64,000 nucleotides of DNA from contig NZ_LMSE01000007.1 of assembly GCF_001428065.1 (NCBI RefSeq), forward strand, positions 115,851-179,850. The letters run 5' to 3'. The DNA comes from Nostocoides sp. Soil756 (GTDB lineage Bacteria > Actinomycetota > Actinomycetes > Actinomycetales > Dermatophilaceae). Positions 44,102 through 52,036 of the stretch are shown here, in pieces. A program made the translations under genes and the position numbers. Numbering within the stretch: the stretch's first letter is position 1; every line of letters starts with the position of its first letter. A model generated the notes under the pieces. The model was not told the origin of the DNA. It did no database searches and was given only the letters and a program-made list of their open reading frames with translations.

Positions 44102-45244
44102 ATGACGAGGATGTGGGGCGCGGCCGCGCGGTGGGCCGCGGGCGCGGGCGCCGCGACGGCGGTCGTGGCGCTGGCGATCCCGCGGGTCACCGGCACGTCG
44201 TGGCAGCCGGTCGTCGACGCTCTCGCTCGGCCGAGCGCCCTACAGCTCGCGCTGCTGGCCGCGCTGTGGCTCGCCGGTCTCTGGGTGCACACCCCCTCGC
44301 TGACCGCCGCGCTGCCCGGCCTCACGCACCGGCGCGCCCTGGTGCTCAACCTCTCGGGCTCGTGCGTCTCCAACCTGCTGCCGCTGGGGGGCGCCGCCGG
44401 GACCGCCCTGAACTGGCGGATGGCGCAGGCGTGGGGCTTCGGGTCGGCCGCCTTCGGGCGCTGGGCGCTGCTGACCAACCTCGCCGACACCTCCGTCAAG
44501 CTACTGCTGCCCGGGGTGGTGCTCTGCTGGTTCGCGGTCTCCGGCGATGGCGCCGTGGCGCGCCTGGTCGGCCCCGCTGTGCTGGGCGTGGTGCTGCTCG
44601 CTCTCCTGCTCACGGCCGTCGTCCTGGTGGGGCGCGACGACCGGGCGCTGCGCCGGGCCGGGCAGCTCGCCGACCGTCTCGTGGCCCGGCATCCGCGCCT
44701 CCCGAGCGCGCCCGACGGCTGGGGCGAGCGGGCGGCCCGGTTCCGTTCCGAGAGCGCCGAGCTCGTGCGCAACGGGTGGGGCCGGATGCTGGGCGGCAAG
44801 CTGCTCTACGCCGTGTTCCAGGCCCTGCTGCTGTGGGCGTGCCTGGCCGCGGTCGGTGCGCCGTCCGCCCCGCTGCTGGTGGCCTCCGCCTTCGTCGTCG
44901 AGCGCCTGCTGTCGATGCTGGTGATCACCCCCGGGGCGACCGGCGTGGTCGAGGTCGGGATGGCCGCGGCCCTCACCGCGCTCGGCGCCCCCGCGGCACC
45001 GGCGGCCGGTGGGGTGCTGCTCTACCGCGCGTTCGTCATCGGGATGGAGGTGCCGGCGGGCGGCGTGGTCATTCTCGGCTGGTGGATCGCCGGCCGCCGG
45101 GAGCGCGCCACCCAACAGGAGCACGCCGGTGTCCGGTCGGTGATCGGCGTGCACCACGCCCCCGTCGCGGTCGGCGCGGGGCGCATGATGCAGGGACCGA
45201 CCCGACCCAAGGAGCATCCGCATGGAGTACACCCGTCTCGGTAG
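44102..45244 (+). CDS. flippase-like/LPG synthase transmembrane-domain family protein
   Basis: A 380-residue membrane protein with about eight helices. It resembles the integral membrane domain of lysylphosphatidylglycerol synthases (AglD/MprF-like, UPF0104): LNLSGSCVSNLLPLGGAAGT with the conserved glycines, WALLTNLADTSVKLLLPGVV and LLSMLVITPGATGVVEVGM, the family's P-G-x-G-x-x-E end. No lysyltransferase domain is attached, so lipid flipping or glycan-lipid transport is the likely role. ATG 44102 is chosen over GTG 44078. The last 22 bases overlap the aldo/keto reductase gene. Confidence 0.82.
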   Translation: MTRMWGAAARWAAGAGAATAVVALAIPRVTGTSWQPVVDALARPSALQLALLAALWLAGLWVHTPSLTAALPGLTHRRALVLNLSGSCVSNLLPLGGAAGTALNWRMAQAWGFGSAAFGRWALLTNLADTSVKLLLPGVVLCWFAVSGDGAVARLVGPAVLGVVLLALLLTAVVLVGRDDRALRRAGQLADRLVARHPRLPSAPDGWGERAARFRSESAELVRNGWGRMLGGKLLYAVFQALLLWACLAAVGAPSAPLLVASAFVVERLLSMLVITPGATGVVEVGMAAALTALGAPAAPAAGGVLLYRAFVIGMEVPAGGVVILGWWIAGRRERATQQEHAGVRSVIGVHHAPVAVGAGRMMQGPTRPKEHPHGVHPSR

Positions 45245-46190
45245 CACCGGCCTGCGCGTGAGCCGCATCGCCCTGGGGTGCATGAGCTACGCCGACGGGT
45301 CGCGGGGGAACCATCCGTGGGCGCTCGACGAGGGGACCTCCGGCGCGTTCTTCCGGCAGGCCGTCGAGCTGGGGATCACGTTCTGGGACACAGCGAACGT
45401 CTACAGCGCGGGCACGTCCGAGGAGTTCGTGGGCCGGGCGATCCGGCGGTACAGCCGGCGCGAGGACATCGTGCTGGCCACCAAGGTGCACGGGAAGATG
45501 CACGACGGGCCGGGCGGCTCCGGGCTGTCGCGCAAGGCGATCCTCGAGCAGGTCGATGCCTCGCTGCGTCGCCTCGACACCGACTACGTCGACCTCTACC
45601 AGATCCACCGCATCGACCCCGAGGTGCCGATGGAGGAGACGATGGAGGCGCTGCACGATGTCGTGCGCGCCGGCAAGGCCCGCTACATCGGGGCGTCGTC
45701 GATGTGGGCCTGGCAGTTCGCGTCGATGCAGCACGCGGCCGACCTGAACGGCTGGACCCGGTTCGTCTCGATGCAGGACCAGTACAGCCTGCTGATGCGC
45801 GAGGAGGAGCGCGAGATGCTGCCGCTGCTCGCGGCCCAGGGTGTCGGCGCCATCCCGTGGAGCCCGCTGGCGCGCGGCCGCGTGGCGCGGCCGTGGGGCG
45901 AGCAGACCGACCGCTCGGGCACCGACGAGTTCGGCAAGCGGCTCTACCAGGACTCCGACGCCGACATCGTGGGCGCCGTCGAGCGGATCGCCGCCGAGCG
46001 GGGCGTCGCGATGGCGAGCGTCGGCCTGGCCTGGGTGCTGCGCAACCCGGTCGTCGACGCGCCGATCGTGGGCGCGACCAAGCCGCACCACCTCGGCGAC
46101 GCCGTGGCCGCCCTCGACATCGAGCTCACCGACGACGAGGTGGCCGCGCTCGAGGAGCACTACACGCCGCGCCCGAACACGGGGTTCTGA
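45222..46190 (+). CDS. aldo/keto reductase
   Basis: A 322-residue NADPH-dependent (beta/alpha)8 carbonyl reductase. The catalytic tetrad is visible: D and Y in FWDTANVYSAG (near residue 55), K in VLATKVHGK and H in YQIHRIDPE. NADPH contacts are PWSPLARGRV near residue 210 and IVGATKPHHL near residue 285. ATG 45222 has AAGGAG seven bases upstream, inside the end of the preceding gene. Physiological substrate unknown. Confidence 0.93.
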   Translation: MEYTRLGSTGLRVSRIALGCMSYADGSRGNHPWALDEGTSGAFFRQAVELGITFWDTANVYSAGTSEEFVGRAIRRYSRREDIVLATKVHGKMHDGPGGSGLSRKAILEQVDASLRRLDTDYVDLYQIHRIDPEVPMEETMEALHDVVRAGKARYIGASSMWAWQFASMQHAADLNGWTRFVSMQDQYSLLMREEEREMLPLLAAQGVGAIPWSPLARGRVARPWGEQTDRSGTDEFGKRLYQDSDADIVGAVERIAAERGVAMASVGLAWVLRNPVVDAPIVGATKPHHLGDAVAALDIELTDDEVAALEEHYTPRPNTGF

Positions 46191-46209
46191 GCCGGCGGGC
46201 GGGCTCCCG

Positions 46210-46270
46210 TCGAGAGGAGGCGACCCGCAGGCGTCCACCATCCGATGCTCTGCGTGTCGCCTCCTCTCGA
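46210..46270. repeat. GAGAGGAGG-armed inverted repeat, copy 2
   Basis: Arms 46210-46229 and 46251-46270 pair with 19 of 20 matches around a 21-base loop. It lies between two convergent genes, as does copy 1 at 3511-3571, and shares its arm sequence. Confidence 0.88.
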
Positions 46271-46286
46271 CCACGGGGGCTCAGGC

Positions 46287-47003
46287 CTAGAGGTCGCCCA
46301 GGACCGCACCGACGCCGGCCGCGACCACGGCCCCGTCGGTGGTGACGGCGACGAACGGGATGCCGTGGGCGACAAACGCCCGCGCCCCCTCGGGGGCTCC
46401 GGCGAAGCCGCCCACGAGGATGCCCTGACGCTGGGCGGCCGCGACCACCCGCGCGAGTGGGCCGGCGGGGTCGTGGTCGGCGAGCAGCGCCTCGGGGGTG
46501 GTGCCCAGCGAGAGCGACAGGTCGAACGGCCCGACGAACAGCCCGTCGACGCCGGGGGTGGCCGCGATGGCGTCGACGTCGTCGAGCGCGCCGGAGGTCT
46601 CGACCATCACCCAGCACTGCACCGCCTGGTTGGCCTCCTCGGGCGTCGAGGTCGTGCCGCCCCACAGCGTCGCGAACGGGCCCCAGCTGCGGTCGCCCAG
46701 CGGGGGGTAGCGGGTGGCCAGGGCGGCCCGTTCGGCGTCGGCCACCCCCTCGACCGACGGGACGATGACGCCCGCGGCCCCGGCATCGAGGGCAGCGCCG
46801 ATCCAGGCGGCGTCGACCGCGGGCACCCGCACCAGGAACGGGGTCGGCGACCCGGCCAGCGCGCGGCCGATGACGTGCAGGGCCGCCCGGTCGACGGGCC
46901 CGTGCTGGGCGTCGAGCGCCAGCCAGTCGAAGCCGCCGGCGGCCAGCCGCAGCAGCAGGTCGACGTCGGTGGTGCAGGTCCAGATGCCGCGGGAGGTCTC
47001 TAT
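46287..47003 (-). CDS. HpcH/HpaI family aldolase with no canonical start codon
   Basis: A class II pyruvate aldolase of the HpaI/YfaU type, about 238 residues. WLALDAQHGPVDRAAL, FLVRVPAVDAAWIGAAL (active-site Arg), VPSVEGVADAERAAL (metal Glu) and GLFVGPFDLSLSLG (metal Asp) are present. The reading frame extends back as ETSRGIWTCTTDVDLLLRLA to an ATA at 47003, where an ATG would be expected. An ATG-GCG-GGA-TAG sits just before it in another frame, so one extra base would supply a start. GTG at 46832 would delete a third of the barrel. ATA initiation, a mutation or a sequencing error are the options. Confidence 0.75.
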   Translation of the reverse strand: METSRGIWTCTTDVDLLLRLAAGGFDWLALDAQHGPVDRAALHVIGRALAGSPTPFLVRVPAVDAAWIGAALDAGAAGVIVPSVEGVADAERAALATRYPPLGDRSWGPFATLWGGTTSTPEEANQAVQCWVMVETSGALDDVDAIAATPGVDGLFVGPFDLSLSLGTTPEALLADHDPAGPLARVVAAAQRQGILVGGFAGAPEGARAFVAHGIPFVAVTTDGAVVAAGVGAVLGDL

Positions 47004-47027
47004 CCCGCCATCCTGCCGGTCCGTCGG

Positions 47028-48563
47028 TCAGCCGGGGCCGAGGGCGCGCACCTGGTCGATGGTGTCGGCCTCGTCGGGGCCCTTGTCGTCGCGGTAGCGC
47101 AGGACGCGGGCGAAGCGCAGCGCGATCCCGCCGGGGTAGCGCGACGAGCGCTGGATGCCGTCGATCGCGATCTCGACGACCTGCTCGGGGCGCACCGTGA
47201 CCACGTACCCGTCGGCGGGCCCGTCGGCGAGCGCCGTGAAACGCTCGGTCTGCCACGCGAGCATCTCGTCGGTCATCCCCTTGAAAGTCTTGCCGACCAT
47301 CACGAAGCCGCCGGTCCCGGGGTCGCGCGCGCCGAGGTGGATGTTCGAGAGCCAGCCCTGGCGCCGCCCCGACCCGCGCTCCACCGCCAGCACGACCAGG
47401 TCGAGCGTGTGGGTGGGCTTGACCTTGACCCAGCCGCTCCCCCGGCGGCCCGCGGCGTACGGCGCAGCGGCGTCCTTGACGACGACGCCCTCGTGCCCGG
47501 CCGCGACCAGCCCGTCGAAGAAGGACGCAGCCTCGGCGGGGTCCGCGGTGCGCACGCGCGGGACCAGCAGGTGCGGCGCCAGCGCCTCGAGGACCTCGTG
47601 CCGCTCGAGCGCGGGAGCATCCACGAGGTCGCGCCCGTCGGCGTGCAGCACGTCGAAGAGGTAGGTGGTGAGGGGGACCTCGGCGCGGAGCCGCTCGACG
47701 TCGGCCGAGCTGGCCGTGCGGGCCCCGGTGACCTGGAACGGCGCCGGCCGTCCGTCGCCCAGGATGACGATGGCCTCGCCGTCGAGCACGAGGTCGCCCC
47801 CGGGCAGCGCCGCGACCGCCTCGACGACCTCGGGGACCCGGTCGGTGATCTCGTCGAGGCTGCGGGTGAAGACGGTGACGGCCCCGTCGCGCCGGTGCAC
47901 CTGCACGCGGATGCCGTCGAGCTTGCCGTCGACGAGCATCTCGGCGCCGGCGAACCCCTCGACCGCCTCCGCCGTGGTCTTGGCCGAGCCGGCGAGCATC
48001 GGGCGCAGCGGGCGCCCGACCACGAGCCCCACCTGCTCGAGCGCGTCCCGTCCCCCCTCGGCCGCGAGCCCGGCGACGACGTGGGTGGAGCCGGCGAGCA
48101 TCACGGCGCGCCGGACCACGGCATCGGGGACGTCGAAGGCACGGGCGAGGGCGGCGAGCACCACGCCGTCGAGGGCGCCCTGGCGGAGGTTCCCCGTCAT
48201 CAGGGCGCGCAGGAAGGCCTGCTCGTCGGCGGTGGCGCGGGCCATCAGCTCGACGAGGGCGGCCCGGCGGGATGCCGTGGAGCCGGCGCCGGCCGTGGCG
48301 GCGAGCCGGTCGAAGGCGGCGTCGACCTCGGCCACCGTGAGGGACGGCTCGGCCGCGGGCGCGGGCAGCGAACCGAGCGAGCGGTACCCGACCCCGAGCC
48401 GCCGCTGCGGGAGCACCCCGGACAGGAACGCGACGACGGTGCCGACCTCCGCGGCGTCGGCCCGGGCGACCAGCCCGGCGATGGCCTCGGTCTTGGCCGT
48501 GCGCGAGCGGGTGGCCGCGACCTCGTGGGAGACCGCGACGAGGTCGGCGAGGGCGACGTCCAT
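47028..48563 (-). CDS. ligB: ATP-dependent DNA ligase, LigB type
   Basis: A 511-residue ligase. An N-terminal helical DNA-binding region (to about 190) includes LMTGNLRQGALDGVVLAAL. The nucleotidyltransferase core has the adenylation lysine in AEMLVDGKLDGIRVQVHR (KxDGxR), LVLDGEAIVI (motif III), YLFDVLHADGRDL, HEGVVVKDAAAPYAAGRRG (motif IV) and WVKVKPTHTLDLVV (motif V). The OB domain follows. Mycobacterial LigB is the closest type I recognise; it is non-essential and repair-related. GTG/ATG start at 48563. It reads 24 bp upstream of the aldolase, so they may share a message. Confidence 0.93.
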   Translation of the reverse strand: MDVALADLVAVSHEVAATRSRTAKTEAIAGLVARADAAEVGTVVAFLSGVLPQRRLGVGYRSLGSLPAPAAEPSLTVAEVDAAFDRLAATAGAGSTASRRAALVELMARATADEQAFLRALMTGNLRQGALDGVVLAALARAFDVPDAVVRRAVMLAGSTHVVAGLAAEGGRDALEQVGLVVGRPLRPMLAGSAKTTAEAVEGFAGAEMLVDGKLDGIRVQVHRRDGAVTVFTRSLDEITDRVPEVVEAVAALPGGDLVLDGEAIVILGDGRPAPFQVTGARTASSADVERLRAEVPLTTYLFDVLHADGRDLVDAPALERHEVLEALAPHLLVPRVRTADPAEAASFFDGLVAAGHEGVVVKDAAAPYAAGRRGSGWVKVKPTHTLDLVVLAVERGSGRRQGWLSNIHLGARDPGTGGFVMVGKTFKGMTDEMLAWQTERFTALADGPADGYVVTVRPEQVVEIAIDGIQRSSRYPGGIALRFARVLRYRDDKGPDEADTIDQVRALGPG

Positions 48564-48618
48564 CCGGCCATCCTGCCCCCGGGCACCGACAGCCCGCGCC
48601 CCCCCGACCCCCCTCGGC

Positions 48619-48690
48619 TTTTCGGGGTGACCCCGAAAAGTGCACCAGACAAGGGCTGCGAGGCGGGGTCCCGTGCAGCAGCTCTTGTCT
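48619..48690. repeat. bipartite palindrome, TTTCGGGGT family, copy 2
   Basis: TTTTCGGGGT-G-ACCCCGAAAA (48619-48639) is a perfect palindrome with 10-bp arms. A second stem follows: 48647-48659 with 48678-48690, 12 of 13 paired. The first palindrome is nearly identical to that at 21319-21337. Here it lies upstream of ligB and downstream of a GNAT gene, both leftward. Confidence 0.85.
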
Positions 48691-48728
48691 CGAACGGTGG
48701 CTCGCTCCCATCGAGGCCGCGAGCGGCG

Positions 48729-49163
48729 TCAGCGGGCCAGGCGCATCGGCACGTGCGGGATGCCGTCCTCGACGAACTCGGCCCCGTCGCGCTCGAACCC
48801 GAACCGCGCGTACCACCCCTCGAGGTAGGACTGGGCGTCGAGCACCACCGGGCCCCGGACCGCCGCGAGCACCGCGCCCATGAGCTCGGCCGCCACCCCG
48901 GCCTTCCGTGCGGACGCCGCCGTCGCCACCCGCCCGATGCGCGCCACGCCGGCGCCGTCGTCGAGCACCCGGAGCGTCGCCACGACCGACCCGTCCGCCG
49001 CCTCGGCCCACCACTGCACGGTGGCCGGCTCGAGGTCGCGCCCGTCGAGGTCGGGGTAGAGGCACGCCTGCTCGAGGACGAACACGTCCTGGCGCAGCCG
49101 CATCAGCGCGTACAGGATCTCGGCAGGCAGCTCGCACGTCGGAGCGCAACGGACGGTGGGCAC
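48729..49163 (-). CDS. GNAT family N-acetyltransferase (ElaA-like)
   Basis: A 144-residue acetyltransferase. LYALMRLRQDVFVLEQACLY at the N-terminus is the ElaA-type start, GRVATAASARKAGVAAELMG is motif A (acetyl-CoA pyrophosphate loop, with ArgLys in place of Arg), and EGWYARFGFERDGAEFVEDG is the C-terminal end. GTG 49163 (VPTVRCAP) is chosen, because the longer frame runs into the palindrome at 49194-49243. Substrate unknown. Confidence 0.85.
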   Translation of the reverse strand: MPTVRCAPTCELPAEILYALMRLRQDVFVLEQACLYPDLDGRDLEPATVQWWAEAADGSVVATLRVLDDGAGVARIGRVATAASARKAGVAAELMGAVLAAVRGPVVLDAQSYLEGWYARFGFERDGAEFVEDGIPHVPMRLAR

Positions 49164-49193
49164 GCCATCCACCCTAGGCACCGCCACCACGCA

Positions 49194-49243
49194 CGAATGT
49201 GTGTGAAGAACCCCGGCATGCCGACGTTCTTCACACACATTCG
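49194..49243. repeat. perfect 18-bp inverted repeat (cruciform)
   Basis: CGAATGTGTGTGAAGAAC (49194-49211) pairs without mismatch with 49226-49243. The 14-base loop contains a further palindrome, CGGCATGCCG (49214-49223). It lies between the enoyl-CoA hydratase stop and the GNAT start. No T-run follows, so it is not a classical terminator. Confidence 0.92.
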
Positions 49244-49280
49244 AGGGAGGAGGGGGGCGGGGGGCGAGGGGGGGGCAGGG

Positions 49281-50042
49281 TCAGTGGCCGCGGAACTGCG
49301 CGGGGCGCTTGGCGACGAAGGCCGCGGCGCCCTCGCGGTGGTCCGCGGTGCCGCCGAGCATCCGCTGGCCGGTGTCCTCGCGACCCAGCGCGCCCTCGAC
49401 GTCGACGCTGGCGGCGTTGATGGCCGCCTTGGTCTCGGCCAGCGCCAGGGTGGCCCCGCCGGCGAAGGCCGCGAGCAGGGCGTCGGCCCGGGCCGCGAAC
49501 CCCGCCGCCGGCACCGACTCGGCCACCAGCCCCCAGTCGGCCGCGGTGGCGCCGTCGAGCTTCTCACCGGTGAGGGCCAGGCGCATCGCGCGGGCCCGGC
49601 CCACCGACGCCGCGACCAGCGCGGTGGAGCCGCCGTCGGGCATCAGGCCGATCCGGGCGAAGGCCAGCACGAACGGCGCCTCGTCGGCCGCCAGCACGTA
49701 GTCGCAGGCCAGCGCCATCGGTACCCCGATGCCGGCGGCCACCCCGTGGACCAGCGCGACGACCGGAGTGCGGCTCGCCAGCAGCGTGCGCACCAGCTCG
49801 GCGCCGGCGTCGAGCACGCCCATCTGCGCGCCCTCCGCCGTGAGCGGGGCCCCGGAGCAGAACCCGCGCCCCTCGCCGCCGAGCGCGATGACGCGCACCT
49901 GCGGGTCGGCATCGAAGGCGCGCACGGCCTCCACCACGGCCGCGCACATGTCCGGGTCGACGGCGTTGAGCCGCTCCGGGGCGTTGAGGGTGATCCGTCC
50001 GATGGGGCCGTCCGCCTCGACGCGGACCCGCTCGCTGCTCAT
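49281..50042 (-). CDS. enoyl-CoA hydratase/isomerase family protein
   Basis: A 253-residue crotonase-fold protein. ALGGEGRGFCSGAPLTAEGA near residue 60 is the first oxyanion-hole loop, VHGVAAGIGVPMALACDYVL near residue 100 is the second, and ARIGLMPDGGSTALVAASVG follows. The usual Glu of hydratases in the second loop is replaced (G-I-G-V-P), and the later position reads PDGG, as in isomerase or DCI-like members, so dehydration activity is uncertain. ATG 50042. It diverges from a TetR gene across 115 bp and may be regulated by it. Confidence 0.87.
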   Translation of the reverse strand: MSSERVRVEADGPIGRITLNAPERLNAVDPDMCAAVVEAVRAFDADPQVRVIALGGEGRGFCSGAPLTAEGAQMGVLDAGAELVRTLLASRTPVVALVHGVAAGIGVPMALACDYVLAADEAPFVLAFARIGLMPDGGSTALVAASVGRARAMRLALTGEKLDGATAADWGLVAESVPAAGFAARADALLAAFAGGATLALAETKAAINAASVDVEGALGREDTGQRMLGGTADHREGAAAFVAKRPAQFRGH

Positions 50043-50157
50043 GCCCACATCCAACCCCACCGGATGCCGCCATGGCACGCCCCGCCCCGGGTGTTCGCCT
50101 CTGCCTACGCATGTTAGGTTTTGGCCGAATGGCCATCGGAAACCACAGGAGGATGCC

Positions 50158-50769
50158 GTGCCACGCGCCGGACTGAGCCCCGAGCGGCTGACCCTGGCCG
50201 CCGCCGAGCTCGCCGACCGCGAGGGCCTCCACGCCGTCACGGCCACCGCGCTGGCCCGGCACTTCGGGGTCGCCCCGGCCAGCCTCTACTCCCACGTCCG
50301 CGGCACCCTCGACCTGCGCGAACGGGTGGCCCTGCTGGGCCTGCAGGAGTCGGCCGACGCCCTGGCCGACGTCCTCGCGGGCCGGTCCGGGCGCGCCGCC
50401 CTGGCCGCCCTCGCCGCCGGCTACCGCGACTACGCCACCGCGCACCCCGGCCGGTGGGCCGCCACCCGCACCCGCCTCGACCCCGCGGCCGCAGCCACCA
50501 GCGCCGGCCCGCGCCACGCCGCCCTGGCCCGCGCCGCCCTGGGTGCCTACGGCCTCGACGAGCCCGACCTCACCCACGCGGTCCGCATCGTCGGCGCCCT
50601 CGTGCAGGGGTGGATCGAGCTCGAGACCGCCGGCTCGTTCGACCACAGCGACCCGCCGGCCGCCGCGAGTCGGGAGCGCCTCGTCGACGCCCTCGACGCG
50701 ATGTTCCGCGCCTGGCCGGCCACGCCGCACCCGACCACCACCCCGCAGACCGAGGACCACACCCCGTGA
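50158..50769 (+). CDS. TetR/AcrR family regulator
   Basis: A 203-residue repressor. The N-terminal helix-turn-helix is LTLAAAELADREGLHAVTAT, then ALARHFGVAPASLYSHVRG. The C-terminal domain has the tryptophan- and glycine-rich ALVQGWIELETAGSF of WHG-type TetR proteins. GTG at 50158 has a strong AGGAGG about five bases upstream and is preferred to any upstream start. Its stop overlaps the SGNH hydrolase start (GTGA), so it is co-transcribed with it. Likely targets are this operon and the divergent enoyl-CoA hydratase. Confidence 0.88.
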   Translation: MPRAGLSPERLTLAAAELADREGLHAVTATALARHFGVAPASLYSHVRGTLDLRERVALLGLQESADALADVLAGRSGRAALAALAAGYRDYATAHPGRWAATRTRLDPAAAATSAGPRHAALARAALGAYGLDEPDLTHAVRIVGALVQGWIELETAGSFDHSDPPAAASRERLVDALDAMFRAWPATPHPTTTPQTEDHTP

Positions 50770-51932
50770 CCGCCCTGACCACCGTCCCCCTCACCGCCGA
50801 CCTCGTCCACGGGGCCCTCGAGCTCGAGCCCACCCCCGGCGGCGGCCTGCTGCCGCACCGCCTCCCGGCGTGGGCCCGCGCGCAGAACATCGACCCGATG
50901 CTCGCGCTGAACGAGGCCCAGCCGTCCGGCGTGCGCATCGTCGCCCGCACCACCGCCCGGGTCGTCGAGCTCGAGGCGCTCGTCACCCGTCGCGCCCTGG
51001 CCGGCGCCCCGGCCCGCGCCGTGGGGAGCGTCGACCTCGTCCTCGACGGGCAGGTCGTCGACGGCGCACCGGTGCCGCACGGCGACCTGCTGACGACCGA
51101 CGTCGCGACCGGGGCCAGTGAGCTCGCCCGGGGTGGCCCCGGCACCGTGCGCTTCGCGCTCCCGCCGGGCGAGAAGCGGGTGGAGCTCTGGCTGCCCCAC
51201 CAGGAGAACGTCGAGCTGCTCGCCCTGCGCGCCGACGCGCCCCTCGACCCGGTGAAGCGCGGCGAGGCGCCCCGGTGGGTGCACCACGGCAGCTCGATCA
51301 GCCACGGCTCCAACGCGGTCCGGCCCACGGGAACCTGGCCCGCGGTCGCCGCCCAGCTCGCGGGCCTCGACCTGGTCAACCTCGGCTTCGGCGGCTCGGC
51401 CGTGCTGGACCCCTTCGTCGCCCGGGCCATGCGCGACACCGGGGCCGACCTGCTGAGCCTCAAGGTCGGCATCAACATCGTCGGCGGCGACCTGATGCGC
51501 CGTCGCGTGCTGGGGCCGGCGCTGCACGGCTTCCTCGACACGATCCGCGAGGGCCACCCCAGCACACCGCTGCTCGTCGTGACCCCGGTGCTGTGCCCCA
51601 TCCACGAGGACGTCCCCGGCCCCGGCGCGATCGACCCGGCCGCCCTGGGCGAGGGGCGGCTGGTGTTCACCGCCACCGGTGACCCCGCGGAGGTGGCCGC
51701 CGGCAAGCTCACCCTGCACGTCGTGCGCGAGGAGCTGACCCGGGTCGTCGAGCAGCGCCGGGCCACCGACCCGCACCTGCACCTGGTCGACGGGCTCGGG
51801 CTCTACGGCGCGGCGGATGCCGTGCGCCTGCCCCTCCCGGACGCCCTGCACCCGGACCCCGAGACGCACCGGCTCATCGGCGAGCGGTTCGCCGAGCAGG
51901 TGTTCGGGCCGGGCGGCACGCTCGCCCGCTGA
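50766..51932 (+). CDS. SGNH/GDSL-type hydrolase
   Basis: A 388-residue esterase-like protein with an N-terminal beta-rich part (to about 165) and a C-terminal SGNH domain. Block I is WVHHGSSISHGSN (Ser), block II is VNLGFGGSAVLDPF (Gly), block III is SLKVGINIVGG (Asn), and block V is PDALHPDPETHRLIGERF (Asp-His). All four catalytic blocks are present. No signal peptide, so it acts in the cytosol. GTG at 50766 is fixed by the overlap with the TetR gene. Carbohydrate-ester or acyl-ester substrates are possible. Confidence 0.87.
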   Translation: MTALTTVPLTADLVHGALELEPTPGGGLLPHRLPAWARAQNIDPMLALNEAQPSGVRIVARTTARVVELEALVTRRALAGAPARAVGSVDLVLDGQVVDGAPVPHGDLLTTDVATGASELARGGPGTVRFALPPGEKRVELWLPHQENVELLALRADAPLDPVKRGEAPRWVHHGSSISHGSNAVRPTGTWPAVAAQLAGLDLVNLGFGGSAVLDPFVARAMRDTGADLLSLKVGINIVGGDLMRRRVLGPALHGFLDTIREGHPSTPLLVVTPVLCPIHEDVPGPGAIDPAALGEGRLVFTATGDPAEVAAGKLTLHVVREELTRVVEQRRATDPHLHLVDGLGLYGAADAVRLPLPDALHPDPETHRLIGERFAEQVFGPGGTLAR

Positions 51933-51984
51933 CCCGGCCGACCGGTCCCACCGACAGGCAGAAGGCACCGAACGGGAGGTGGAG

Positions 51985-52020
51985 GGACGCCCGCCGGGGG
52001 CTCTGCCCGTCGGGGCGTCC
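51985..52020. terminator. bidirectional terminator hairpin
   Basis: GGACGCCC (51985-51992) pairs with GGGCGTCC (52013-52020), with further partial pairing inside. It stands between the convergent SGNH hydrolase and CoA-transferase genes. Confidence 0.55.
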
Positions 52021-52036
52021 ATCTCGGACCGCCGGC

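Noticed and set aside
46126..50117. Very long open frames (more than 1000 codons on each strand) across 46126-50117
   Set aside because: They are out-of-frame shadows of ligB, the aldolase, GNAT and enoyl-CoA hydratase genes; composition is Arg/Pro/Gly/Ala-rich with no family motifs.
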